The notes beneath the pieces are model-generated. The model saw only the letters and a list, made by a program, of their open reading frames with translations. It searched no databases and was not told where the DNA came from. A stretch of 64,000 nt of DNA from NCBI GenBank assembly GCA_949358305.1, contig OX442314.1, positions 16,299,060 through 16,363,059 of the forward strand, written 5' to 3'. The translations under genes were made by a program, and so were the position numbers. Each line of letters begins with the position of its first letter. Positions within the stretch are counted from its first letter, which is position 1. Below, one piece after another: positions 36,143 to 47,103 of the stretch. This DNA is from Strigamia acuminata (Eukaryota > Arthropoda > Chilopoda > Geophilomorpha > Linotaeniidae).

Positions 36143-38468
36143 CTATCGTAAAAACGGACTGTGCCGTAAATCAATCGGCCTCGAATGGCCTAAACTTGGC
36201 TGACTTAGAGAAGGAAGAGTCCCTGTGGCCCGCTGCCTGGGAACCCGTATAACTTTGGTATGATTATCACTAGCATGAATAAGCGATTTATTCTGCTTAT
36301 CGAACCATTCCAGCTTTTGTTTCTCTTCTCTCCTCCTCCTGCGATCCACATACGTGATCAAACAACTGCCTGGAATCCACACAACTATAGAAATGACAAT
36401 GACAGTTCCTACGATATTATCATTCAAGAATTTAATAACAGAATTTATATTAATGTCTTCAATTAGGTCCCAGATTCGTTCTACGATATCCTGAACCCGC
36501 TTCACGCAAACACCGTTGTTGCAGAACCCGTGAATGCAAAGTGTACCGTCGCCAAGAGTATCATTCTTGTCGAACACGTAGCACGTCGAATTCAAAGTCA
36601 ACCTGCAACATCTCCGGCAGGCGTCCGCGATGTTGTCGCACATGCACGAAAAGCGTCCTTTGGTTTCGCAGAAAGGTAAACATTCTCCTTTATTGCACAA
36701 ACCCCTGTCGACGCACGGCGTATCGTCGTCTTCGTGCGCCGCTTTCGGGCATTCTGCCATGTTACCGGTACAATGGGTTTCCTTATCACAGGTGTTGTTA
36801 TTCGCATCGCGGCATTTGACGCCGATCGGCGAATAATTGCAGCCGCGACAACACGGCGAATTTTTATCACTGCACTTGGAATGTCTCTTCAACGAACAAT
36901 TTCTGTGGCAACAAAGATCTTCCATGCCCGCGCTCAGCAAACCGACGTCGCACTCTTCGCCGCTTTCCACTCTCGAATTCCCGCAGAATGATTCCTGGGG
37001 TTCCTTGAAACATTTGTGCGATTTGGCCAGTAAAACCGCTCGGATCGAACGTAAACTGCACGGGGAAAATTTCTTGTTGTTGTTGTCGTACCCGCTCACA
37101 CTGTACGTGTACATGAGGTAGGAACCACCACGACTGGAATCCGGAGAGCAGTCCGAATTGTCGGGATCGTGTTCGCTGCCCCAGTTGTGACCGAATTCGT
37201 GGGCTGTGACTAAATCCGCTTCGCGAGTAATCACTCGTTGCCCATAATGATTTCTCGAACTGCTTAATCCCGAGTTTAAGTACAAAGTCAATCCGTTTTT
37301 GAAGTATTCCGGGGTACAGATACCCCCTACGGAATTACTTCGCGACGAACCGACGTACGCGAGTCCTAAAATTCCACCTTCGAATTTAATATCGGTAAAC
37401 AAATGCGCTAAACAGAACCGTCGATGTTTGGATTCACGGCTGAAAACTTCGAGCAAATCACGCACGTCCCAATTATTCTTATCCATATTGTAATGCTGCT
37501 GACCGGCCCGAACAGGTGTCGATTCATTGTGAATTATAATTTCTTCGATGACGAAACCCAATCCTTTAAACCCTTTATTCCGCGCATGATCTTTCCATTC
37601 GGTGTCGTGATAAATTTTGTGTACACGATCGATCAGACTAATCTAAAGAAAAAGAAGAAAAAGGTTTAATAAGTGAGCACGTAAATAAATAAATAAACAA
37701 ATAAATAATTAAATTAAATGAATTAAATAAATAGATGAAATAATTTACTAAAAAATTAATGGTGCTTTTTTTTCTGCTACCACCCATGCTCTGGTAGAAG
37801 CGATAATCAGCGACCAATAAAAGAGGGCATCGTGTACGTGAGGAATCAAATGTGTTCGCATCAGATTGCCTTTTTTCACGCATAAGCTCTTCGTCAGTTC
37901 GATCTTCTCGTGACACGTTATTGCTTTCCACTTTGATGTACCCACAAGTGCGTTTATGGACATCTTCCTCTTCGTTTAGCGTCAAATCCGAAGTTTTATA
38001 CGCGATCATCGAGATGTTGTCGTCCAGGTGCCTCCATGCTGGTTCTATCACGTAAATATCATCTTGTGACTGGATCGAAGCTGTCAGTAAGCCGTCTTCG
38101 TAATGAACAGATGCGTGAGAATTTTTTTCACCAAATATCCGACCTTCGTAAAACGTTTCGTGGTCAATTGATAAATATTCTTTTTTCCCGACCCCGTCGA
38201 CCGAATACGCTTGAAATTTCGACGACAGAACTGATGTGCCCGGTGTCAGCATTAATCGGAAATCCCGGCCGAGTACTTTGAATGATAATTGCTTGACGGT
38301 GTTGAATTTGTTCGGGCTTGGGTTTATTCCTCGTTTGACGATTGTGTGAGTTAAAGACGATGGATGCAGTGTCTCGAAATAGCGCAGGGATTTCAATGAG
38401 GCGTCGATGAAGCAGTTAATTTTCCCGCATAATAAGAATAGTATCAACTGTCTAACGTTAATACGCAT
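36143..38468 (-). CDS. ADAM17: ADAM17 / TACE metalloprotease
   Basis: ADAM17 is the membrane sheddase that releases ligand and receptor ectodomains. Two exons (37749-38468 and 36143-37642) give 739 codons (human 824). It has a signal peptide (1-20), a prodomain with cysteine switch KRTCGYIK (172-179), a furin-like REKR (197-200), and a catalytic domain with the zinc motif [12 protein letters not shown] (388-399). A methionine-turn region LMYTYSVSG, a disintegrin-like domain ([15 protein letters not shown]), the membrane-proximal Cys-rich domain and [19 protein letters not shown] (CANDIS-like helix) follow. One transmembrane helix is at about 648-672, with a short basic cytoplasmic tail (67 residues) shorter than in vertebrates. 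It has only one intron and GC-richer codons than its neighbours. It is divergent from the Angel gene across 249 bp. Confidence 0.95.
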
Positions 38469-38717
38469 GATTACGTTGATGAATTAATCAATTATTATTG
38501 AAATTATCATTTAAAACTGCTGGATAAGTGGCCACACCTACCCACCGCGGCGACATCGTTAAGGATTTGTTCTTATTTTAGAGCATGTTTGTTTACAATT
38601 TGTTCGCGCTTTAGAAGCCACTTCCTGTGTTGCTGAAACGAAACCGATTTAGAGAGAAACCTGGGACAGGTTTGTTTGTGTCGATTTAAAAGTTAATAGT
38701 TGTGATGGAACAGAGTC
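38469..38717. promoter_or_regulatory. Probable bidirectional promoter ADAM17 / Angel
   Basis: These 249 bp separate two divergent starts. A short upstream ORF (ATG at 38704, stopping after 11 codons) precedes and overlaps the Angel start. No core promoter motif is clear. Confidence 0.4.
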
Positions 38718-41700
38718 ATGGCAAAGACCAGAAAAAGTAAGAAACGTAGGAAAGAAAGTAAGATTAAAATCAAGCGTAAGCGACGGCGCCATAGACATAA
38801 AGAGAGGAAAAGTCAGACGAATAGTCGTACGTAAGTGAATTGAACAACATATGTGGCCGTTGGTATAAAAATTGCATTTCCTAGCTTTCTCATTGAATAA
38901 TATCACAAATAAAAGCTTGATTTTGATTGCATTTGATTTACGATCATTTTGTATTACGTAATCAGAAGTGGGCAAAGTTTAATCAAGGTTTAAGTTGATT
39001 CAATTTGTAGACTCTGTCGGCAGAGATCAGTACTTTGCAGCTCCCATTTTTCTTTTTCAATCTAACCCTTTTTTGACCAGAATGCCAGAAAACAAGGTAT
39101 TAAATGTTTATTTATGTCGTTCGTTGGCACGAGATGTGGTCACGTTACTTTCATGTGGTTATAAAAAAAAGGTTCATCGCGTAGGTCAAATAAATGAGGA
39201 AAGAACCTAAATTTAGAAAAGTCGTAATCTAGTCACGTGCCAAGCATGGTCTAGCCAGCTAGCAAACCTATACCGAGGTTGCAGTCAAGGTACTACTTCT
39301 AATCGTTAGGTAAGATTATGCATTGATTCAAGATCAAGGTGTGTGAGGAGATTGCAATTTTAAAATAATTTGATTTGGTATAAAATCTATCACCTGACAT
39401 GATATTTTGTTATCATTATTATTATTATTATACAAGCTGCCTTGAAATTATTATTTTTGTTGCATCATAGCGATATGTGCTATTTTATTACTTGGTTTCG
39501 AGTTAAAAAGAAAAATGATATGTGTTATGTTTACAAATGAACTCTCATTGATTAAAATTATTTGTAATAACAGAAATGCCATTTTGTTTTTCTTATTTAA
39601 AAAGCAGACAAAAATCTATGAACAGCTGCTAGAAACCAGTAGCCAATGGGAGTAGGGTGTAAAAATTGTAAACAAACGTAAACATTTTCTAGCGTGCAAA
39701 CATTGGACATTACACTTTCATCATTGAAAGATAACGAACTGTTTTGACATTTATTCCCGGTATTACATTTCATATATTTTCTTATTCAGTCGCAAAAAAA
39801 TTCCGTTTGCTTGGAAAATAACTAACCCGAATAATTTATTTCTCTCAGATTACCTGACCCAAAGATGAGTCAACTCAGACAAATGTGTGCGCCTCATAAT
39901 CCAAACGCATGGAGACTTCCTTTGATGTTGAATCGTGGAGCGAAACCAAATTACTCGTATAACCAATACTTCATCCCATCATGGCCAATAACTCCTCCCC
40001 ACGAATGGTGGCACTGCGTAAGACCAACCGTCCAACAAATCGGAGAGCATAATTTCCTACCGGTCGGCAACACGAATCATTTCGACAAATTGTCCACTTC
40101 GCAGGAGGCTTTGACCGTTCCCACACCAGCAGCATCAAAAATGAACGTAATGCCTAGATTTACGTATTATCCGTATCCGTTTATGGCTCCTGTTGCGTCT
40201 CCCGTCTTTTCAATGGGATTTCACACCGATGCGGCAAATTACGCGGAATTAAACGTCGATCGTGCGACGGATATTGTCCCTGCAATAAATTATCAAAGCA
40301 CTGGTTAGGACGCAATGTTTTTTATGATGTATTTTGTTTTAACATTTGTTGTTTTGCAGATTACCATGCTCAGACATTGAATTATCTCCGTCGATGGGAG
40401 CCGATTGCAATGGATCGGTCGTCGTTCGAAGGCCAGGAATTCACCGTCATGTCGTACAATGTTTTGGCGCAACAACTCTTAGAAGGCAATGTCAGCCTGT
40501 ATACTCATTGCAACAAGCAAATTTTATCCTGGGACTATCGAAAACAAAGATTATTAACTGAATTACAAAATTCTAACGCTGATGTTCGTTGAAATAATTA
40601 TTTCGTTTTTGCTGATTGGCTTTTAATCAGCGATATTTTTTACTGCGTTTAGATTTTATGCTTACAAGAGGTTCAGGAAGATCATTATCACGAGTTTTTT
40701 CAGCCGAACATGAAGCGATTAGGTAAAAATTGCGAAATTCCAAGAATTAAAATAGGAGAATAAATAAATTTTTTGTTTAAAGGTTACGATGGCATTTACA
40801 AAAAGCGAACTGGCGATAAATTTGATGGTTGTGCTATTTTTTACAAGGAATCTGCTTTTTCCCTCGACAAGTGGCAAGCCGTAGAGTTTAAAAAACCACA
40901 TGTGACGTTGTTAGATCGTGATAATGTAGCCATAGTTGCACTTTTTCGACCCAAAAATGATTTATCCGGCAACCAACGTGTGTGCATTGCCACCACTCAT
41001 TTGTTATTTAATCCCAAACGCGGTGATATTAAATTAGCGCAACTCCAGTTGATGTTTGCCGAAGTCGACAAGATGGCGAAACGACGGAGCAGCGGCTGCG
41101 AAGGCGGCGGCAGCAAACACTTTCCAGTAATCGTGTGCGGGGACCTGAATAGCGAACCGCACTGCCAAATCTATAAATTTCTGCACACGGGCAAAATTCA
41201 CTACGAAGGACTCCCCGTTGCAACTATGTCAGGACAAACCCGTAGCATGAGCTACTGGAATCAAAAATATCTTTCGTTTGAATTGCTACCTCCCAGTTTA
41301 GGAGTGACGGATTATTGCAAATATGCTAACGACCAAACTGCGCAGTCGGATTGTGCGGCTGGTAGTGAATCGACCACAGTATTAACCGACCGAGAAAAAA
41401 GCACTTATTCCAGTGGGTTTATGGCTCATCAGTTGAATTTGGTGTCGGTTTACGACCACGTGTCCAAACGGAGGCCCGGGAACCGAGAGATCACCACCCA
41501 ACACACAAAAGCTAGTTGTACCGTCGACTATATATTTTATTCTATAAAGAAAAAAAATTGTAATTTCTCTTACGGGACTATTAATCGCCACAACGTCAAA
41601 GAAGAGAGCTTGAAACTGTTAGCAACCTATTCGTTATTGTGCGATGATGAGATTGTGAGTTTGGGTGGGTTACCCAATTGTACTTCCCCTTCTGATCACA

Positions 41701-41735
41701 TCCCATTGATGGCTAAGTTTGTGATCACCAGTTAA
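38718..41735 (+). CDS. ANGEL: Angel-family EEP nuclease (CCR4/nocturnin-related)
   Basis: This is an exonuclease-endonuclease-phosphatase fold enzyme related to CCR4. Human ANGEL2 acts on RNA 2',3'-cyclic phosphates; the activity here is inferred. Five exons (38718-38830, 39849-40303, 40360-40583, 40653-40722, 40783-41735) give 604 codons. The EEP domain has MSYNVLAQ (Asn), ILCLQEVQEDHY (catalytic Glu), LLDRDNV, THLLFNPKRGDIKLAQ, VCGDLNSEP (Asp/Asn) and the final SDHIPLMAKF (Asp-His). Exon 1, which I joined across a 1,018-bp intron because phase and frame agree, adds a 38-residue tail that is about half Lys/Arg and could be a nuclear or nucleolar signal. If that exon is not used, translation would start at Met in PKMSQLRQM (39865). 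Confidence 0.9.
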
Positions 41736-41844
41736 TGGTGGAAGGTTGTCATTTTTGTTTTAAACGAAAGCACGGTATCAAAAATTAAAGGTAAATTTTA
41801 TTCCATCATTAACTTAACATGACATCATTTTACGAAACAATATT

Positions 41845-42768
41845 TTATTTCTTTGGCTGCGTTTCACTATTTATCCTCAATCTTTCCAGTTGCGTATCAA
41901 TATCTAATTCTCTGTAAAATGAAAAAAAAATGTCGGTAAATTCGTTTGTAAAATGCTCAATTCAATGATAACAAACTTGGCTAATGTCTCCCTCTCTGTT
42001 AGAAATTTCTTGTTTTTTTCCTGAACACGTTTGGATTTTTCGTTTAAAATTCCTCGGCCAAATCTGAAAAATGTAACTCAATAAAGCATCTCTTAAAACG
42101 ATTCGCGTAGAAATTTGTTATTGTACCGCAGTGAATAAAATTGCAGCATCGTGCCGAGCAACATGAATACGATGCAAGCTGATGCAATCCATTTATTCGG
42201 CACGCGCTTTACACCTTTGATACCGTAATAAGGTTTGCCTTCGTAGTGTTTGTCTTTGGATCGGTCACGGAATTCCCACATTGTTTTGTCTTGCCAGCCA
42301 CTGAAAAATACGGGTAATTAATTAATCAATATTGTTCGTGTTGTTTGACTCACCGTGGATGATTTGTGTAAACCGAATGCACATTTTTATTGCCATATTT
42401 CAAACGGTTGTCATAAATTATTCTAGATTGAGTTTTACTTAAAGTTGCGTACGCCTCTTTGAGTTTTATAAACTCGGCGTGGCTGGCTGGATCGTTTGGA
42501 CGTTTGTCTGGATGAAGCTTTAAGTTTATTTTAAAATTTTTGTTTTATATAAACAAATAAGTGGGTATACCTGTTTGGAAAGTTTCAGAAATGAATCTTT
42601 TATTTCCTTATTTGAGGCATTTTTGGCGACTTTTAGAGTTTCATAATGATTTGTTGAATACCATCTGAAAATTAATAATAAAATTTTAGAAACTGATAAC
42701 TCATTATTTCATTGCTACAATTATTTCTCGAACCTCGCGCATCTAGTAAGTGGTCTTATTACAGCCAT
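41845..42768 (-). CDS. DNAJC4: DNAJC4-like membrane J-protein (copy a)
   Basis: This is a J-domain co-chaperone with a single C-terminal membrane helix. Six exons (42734-42768, 42571-42664, 42354-42517, 42100-42300, 41977-42063, 41845-41911) give 215 codons (human DNAJC4 241). The first 15 residues are basic without acids (MAVIRPLTRCARRWYS), like a mitochondrial presequence. The J domain follows: NHYETLKV, KEIKDSFLKLSKQ, intact LHPDKRP and EAYATLS. WIASACIVFMLLGTMLQFY is the membrane segment, followed by a charged coiled tail. It is divergent from ADAT3 across 443 bp and 109 bp tail-to-tail from Angel. Two paralogues lie downstream at 45654 and 48787. Confidence 0.88.
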
Positions 42769-43211
42769 TTCGAAATATCATTTTATCGGAGTTTATAAAA
42801 ATTTACTGACAGTTTTATACACCGGCATTTAAAATGGAAAAAACCTAACTAACTAAAGTTCCAAGACATCACTTTTCCCGCTGGAAAAAACCGTATCTTA
42901 AAAATAGTAGTCCTGTCTTTAAATCAGTGGATTACGACTCCGCTAGCCGAAAATATAGTTTCTATTTAGTCCAAGAATAACAACACTCAAATTGGAAATT
43001 GCTCAATTGCTCAAACATATTTTCGGTGTATTATATCTAGTAAGCCTGAATAAATTGTGGAATAAACATTTTCAAGTACAATTTAAGTATTGAACTGCAG
43101 ACGACGAAACATTGCTGATTTACATTGTACAAATACAAAACAAAGTCTGTCATTTCCGGTTGTCTGTTTCCGGTTCTGCCTGTTTCCAAGGCGACGCTAA
43201 TCGGAATAAAA
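42769..43211. promoter_or_regulatory. Divergent upstream region DNAJC4a / ADAT3
   Basis: These 443 bp lie between two divergent starts. They are noncoding and GC-richer near the ADAT3 start. The shared promoter is inferred from layout only. Confidence 0.35.
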
Positions 43212-45492
43212 ATGGCTGCTGCCAAGTGCGAAAGAAACGTGGCGGGGAATTTATCTGAAGAAAATCCCAATAAAAAAGTAAAACTCAATAAGGATGAAGG
43301 TATAATTTACATTTAATTTTTTTTTTGAATTTGAACGAATACACAATTAATTTATGTCTGATAGAAACGGAAATGATACCCGTTCTTGCGGACGAGTACA
43401 CCAACAACTGTAACCTCGTTTCAGTTTACGTAGCTGAGATAATGGAAAAAAGAGAAACGTCAAAAATTGTACAGTAAGTTTTTTTCCAAAACAAAGACTA
43501 TTAAATTAAAAATAATAATAGGTATAATTTTACTTTACTGGCCACCTCTCAGATCATCCCCAAAATATGGATTTAGGGGTATTGAAGGGTGAAAAAACAA
43601 ATGGCGTTGACGGTTTTTGGGGCAAACGAAAGCGGAAGCGAAAATCAAGAGTTTATTAGTAGTTTGTTTATACTGGTGAGGTTAGGTTAAGCATTGGAAT
43701 TATATGGCCCATTGTTGTTGTTGTCCTTTATGTTGTTGTTGTGTCGTGGGTTAGGTTAGGTTAGGTGAGGTTAGGTTAGGTTAGGTTAGGTTAGGTGAGG
43801 TTAGGTTAGGTGAGGTGAGGTTAGGTTAGGTGAGGTTAGGTTAGGTGAGGTTAGGTTAGGTGAGGTTAGGTTAGGTGAGGTTAAAACTAGGGGCGTGGTT
43901 TCTAGTAGATTAGGTGACCCCAAAACGAAGGTAGAAAAACGAGGGTACAAACCTGGGATAAAATGGAAACCTCTTTTAAGTGTATGGATGATGAAACTGA
44001 ACAAATCGTGTAAAATCAGGTGGAAAACTGGTATAAAAATAAAGATGGCTGACAATAAGAGCGCACGTGCGTAACAATGCTGGGGAGAGATTGACTGACA
44101 GCTAACAATGAAATTAGGGTTATAAAAATGAGAAAGTAAACATTTGATGGCCATCACTGGTCGTTAATCTGCTGTTTTCCGCTGCTGTTTTCCGCTTCCG
44201 CTTCCGTTTGCCCCAAAAACCGTCAACGCCATTCGTTTTTTCACCCTAGAATACCCCTATATCCAAATTTTGGAGATGATCTGAGAGGTGGCCAGTAAAG
44301 TAAAATTGTTCCTAATAATAATTTCTGTATATCTGTAGAAGACTTCAAGATTTATATCCATTACAGGACTTACAACATTTAAAGAGAGTTAAATGTCATC
44401 AAGGTATTTCCGAATTTATCTTAAAATTTTGCAAATTTAATAAGTTTTACATTTAATTTGCACCAAGGTTCTCTTCAAATCATCATATGTACGTTACAAG
44501 ATGCAAAGATGAGAAATCTGGATCAAGCTGAAAAGTTAGACATAAAATCATTGTTACCTGATGATATTAATGGTTTGAGTCATCACGTGACAGAACAGAA
44601 AGTGCCCGAATCCGTCCCACTAACTCGAGCACAATATGAGTTTGGAGTCCAATTCTGGCCTCAACAATTCCACGAAAATAAACAGTAGGAAAATGTATTA
44701 TTTGTTTGACTTTTCTCTTCGAGACTAAACTTCTTTCTTGCAGTATATCAAGGTTATTAAATGGCACTTTATTTACACCAGACGAATCAAAGTTGCACAT
44801 TTATTTTATGGAACAAGCTATTAAAAAAGCTAAAAGAACTTCGGATAAAGGTGTAAGTCACACACTAGTATAATATTTTTTTTTTTAATTAAAAATTAAA
44901 TTTTTTTATTTGTGTTAGGTCATGGTTGGTGCAGTTATTGTGGACCCACAACTGCGGAGAATAATTGGTGCAGGTTTTGACTGCAGATGTCGTCATCCAC
45001 TCCAGCACGCAGCCATGGTTGCAATTGACGAAGTAGCCGCGGCACAAGGTGGTGGCTGTTGGAAATTAAATGGTATCATAAAAAAAAATGCTCGATTTTT
45101 TTAAGATGTAAAAGGAAATTAAACGAACTTTTGCAATTACAGAGGAAAAAATTGAGCCAGAAATTAACGTTTCTCAAAATCCATCCGATAAAATTCCATA
45201 TTTGTGTACAAACTTTGATTTGTACGTCACACGAGAACCTTGTCTAATGTAAGTTTTTAATATTATTTGAATATGATTTTTATTTAAATGTTGATATGTA
45301 CACAGGTGTTCCATGGCGTTGATTCACTCCCGAATACGACGAGTTTTTTATGGCTGTTCGCAGAAAAACGGTTGTTTAGGAACATTAACGAAACTACACG
45401 TCGAACGCAATTTGAATCATCATTTTGAAGCATTCAAAGGTCTGTTACACACGAAATGCAAACAATTGGAACATTCAGTTTCTCATTTTTAA
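43212..45492 (+). CDS. ADAT3: ADAT3, tRNA adenosine deaminase subunit
   Basis: ADAT3 is the non-catalytic partner of ADAT2; the heterodimer converts A34 to inosine in tRNA anticodons. Eight exons (43212-43299, 43365-43473, 43339-shifted third exon 44339-44403, 44468-44684, 44744-44852, 44919-45072, 45143-45248, 45306-45492) give 344 codons (human 351). The deaminase domain has the zinc His in HPLQHAAMVAID and the cysteines in REPCLMCSMALIHSR. The usual catalytic HAE is HAA here, as expected for the pseudo-catalytic subunit (Val in human). The N-terminal half carries the tRNA-binding region. Intron 2 is 865 bp, far longer than the rest, because it holds a large inverted-repeat element with telomere-like repeats. 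Confidence 0.93.
43526..44307. mobile_element. Long-TIR element carrying TTAGG repeats, in ADAT3 intron 2
   Basis: A roughly 115-bp inverted repeat (43526-43640 and 44193-44307) bounds the element. The ends read AATTTTACTTTACTGGCCAC inwards on both sides with only scattered mismatches. The interior (about 550 bp) holds a telomere-type TTAGG tract and short GTT-rich repeats, with no transposase. It could be a non-autonomous DNA transposon that captured or amplified telomeric repeats, or a foldback element. The target duplication could not be fixed. Confidence 0.8.
43750..43882 (+). repeat. Interstitial (TTAGG/TGAGG)n tract
   Basis: About 26 consecutive five-base units are either TTAGG or TGAGG, without interruption. 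TTAGG is the common arthropod telomere repeat; TGAGG units recur every two to six units as a regular variant. The tract lies in the middle of the inverted-repeat element. Confidence 0.9.
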
Positions 45493-45653
45493 TACTGGTG
45501 GATATATTTTTTTACAATATTTTATTTTTATCAAAATCATTTAATAAAAATACTCAATATTTCGTCGATGGTTTTATCATCTAACAAACTGTGTGGTCTA
45601 TTGAAAACGAAATAATAATTTGCAATTAATGCTTAAAACCGTATGTACGACTC

Positions 45654-46428
45654 TTACGTGGGCGCATAAACTTGATATAATGCACCTATCAATACAAAAG
45701 TACAACAAGCTGACGCGAGCCATAAGACCACGTTGCGATGCGATCGCTGAGTATCGTGTTTGATGCTATTCCGAACTTCTGGAATTGGTTCTTCCGTTTC
45801 CCCCCAACTACGGCCACGGCCTATCAACACCAAAAACAGATGTTTGTAAAATGAAGTTAGGGATGCGAGTTCATTGGTACCATAAAACCGTTGATCTTCG
45901 TATTGCTTTCGTTTGAATTGATCGTAGAATTCCTTCATAATGTCGTCTTCCCAACTACAAAAATTGAAAAATGAAATGGATAAATAAATGAAACATGAGT
46001 GAGTGACTAACTATGGGGTTTGGCCAGGTCTTGAGTGCCTAAAATGCTGATTTAATTCATTATCATACGTTTGTCTAGATTTGGATTTACTTAGAACGTT
46101 GTACGCTTCATTAAGTGCGACAAACTTCGCGTGACTCGATGGATCTTTGGGTCGCACGTCGGGATGCAGCTAAAAAATAACTTCAAATATTTGAAAATCA
46201 GTAATGTTTCTAATGCCGTACCTCTTTAGAAAGTTTCACAAATGAGTCTTTTATTTCTTTGGCAGTGGCAGTTCTGTTGACTTTGAGAATCTCATAGTGA
46301 TTTTGTGAATAACATCTGATAATATGAATACCGTCGACAGTCGTTACTCGGTAGTTATTTCTAATTTTTTAATTTTCTCACCTCAAATTTCGTGCAATAC
46401 AATTTACAAGCGGTCTTAATAGCACCAT
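45654..46428 (-). CDS. DNAJC4-like membrane J-protein (copy b)
   Basis: This is a paralogue of the gene at 41845. Four exons (46382-46428, 46222-46315, 46012-46169, 45654-45954) give 199 codons. Exon 2 is exactly 94 bp in all three copies, and intron phases agree, so they arose by duplication of spliced genes. It has a basic N-terminus (MVLLRPLVNCIARNLRCYS), a J domain with NHYEILKV and intact LHPDVRP, and a C-terminal membrane segment (VVLWLASACCTFVLIGALYQ). The tail after the membrane helix is only a few residues and lacks the coiled extension of copy a. It is tail-to-tail with ADAT3 (161 bp) and divergent from the GPCR gene. Confidence 0.85.
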
Positions 46429-47103
46429 GGGGGATTTTTATTATCTAGCGTAGACTTGTTCCATTTGTTATTTTCGTTACCAACTCTCGAAAATGTTTTC
46501 AAGAGGGAAATAAGACGAATTTAACCGTGAGATATGACGTCATACTACCAAGAATAACGAGTGGCTGCTACTGTTGCGTATTGGTTAAATAAAATGGCGG
46601 TAAATTTGAATTGAATGATGCAGCAAGTTTTTCCTAACTCAATTTATTGCTATTTTATTTAATTAAATTGAAACAAAAATGTTAATTATGTTTTTGATTT
46701 ATTTTGTCTAGATTTTTATTTTTTCCGCCTGTTTTAGCGCATTTTTACTAGGAATAGCGATTCCTACTTTCATACCACGGTTGATTAATTTTTTCGGTTG
46801 TTTCTAATGCGTGGTTCTTCAAAGAATGTGTCACCTTAATCACACGTTATTTTGCTCAGGTTAGGTCAGGTTTAAGCCGGTTTCGTTGCTAAAACTATCC
46901 TGTGAGCATGAATTTTAAAGATTGTCGCCTTTTTTGGTTTGCCTTTGCAGGATATCCCGTTAACAACGTTATTAGGTGAATCTTTATCCTTTTTAGGCAA
47001 AAACATCCTTAACAATAATTCCAAGAAAGAGGATTATTTGTGAGCAAATAGGAAACTCGCTTTAAGTGTACATACTCAATACACAAAACAAGTCGCAGTA
47101 AAA
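46429..47103. other. Divergent spacer DNAJC4b / GPCR
   Basis: 675 bp of AT-rich DNA lie between divergent starts. Short ORFs are not supported. It probably contains both promoters. Confidence 0.35.

Noticed and set aside
36541..37121. Plus-strand ORFs across the ADAM17 exon
   Set aside because: They are antisense shadows of a GC-richer long exon. The minus strand gives a full ADAM17 protein.
43801..44157. Minus-strand ORF rich in LTSPN repeats
   Set aside because: It is translation of the telomere-like TTAGG tract inside the intronic element.
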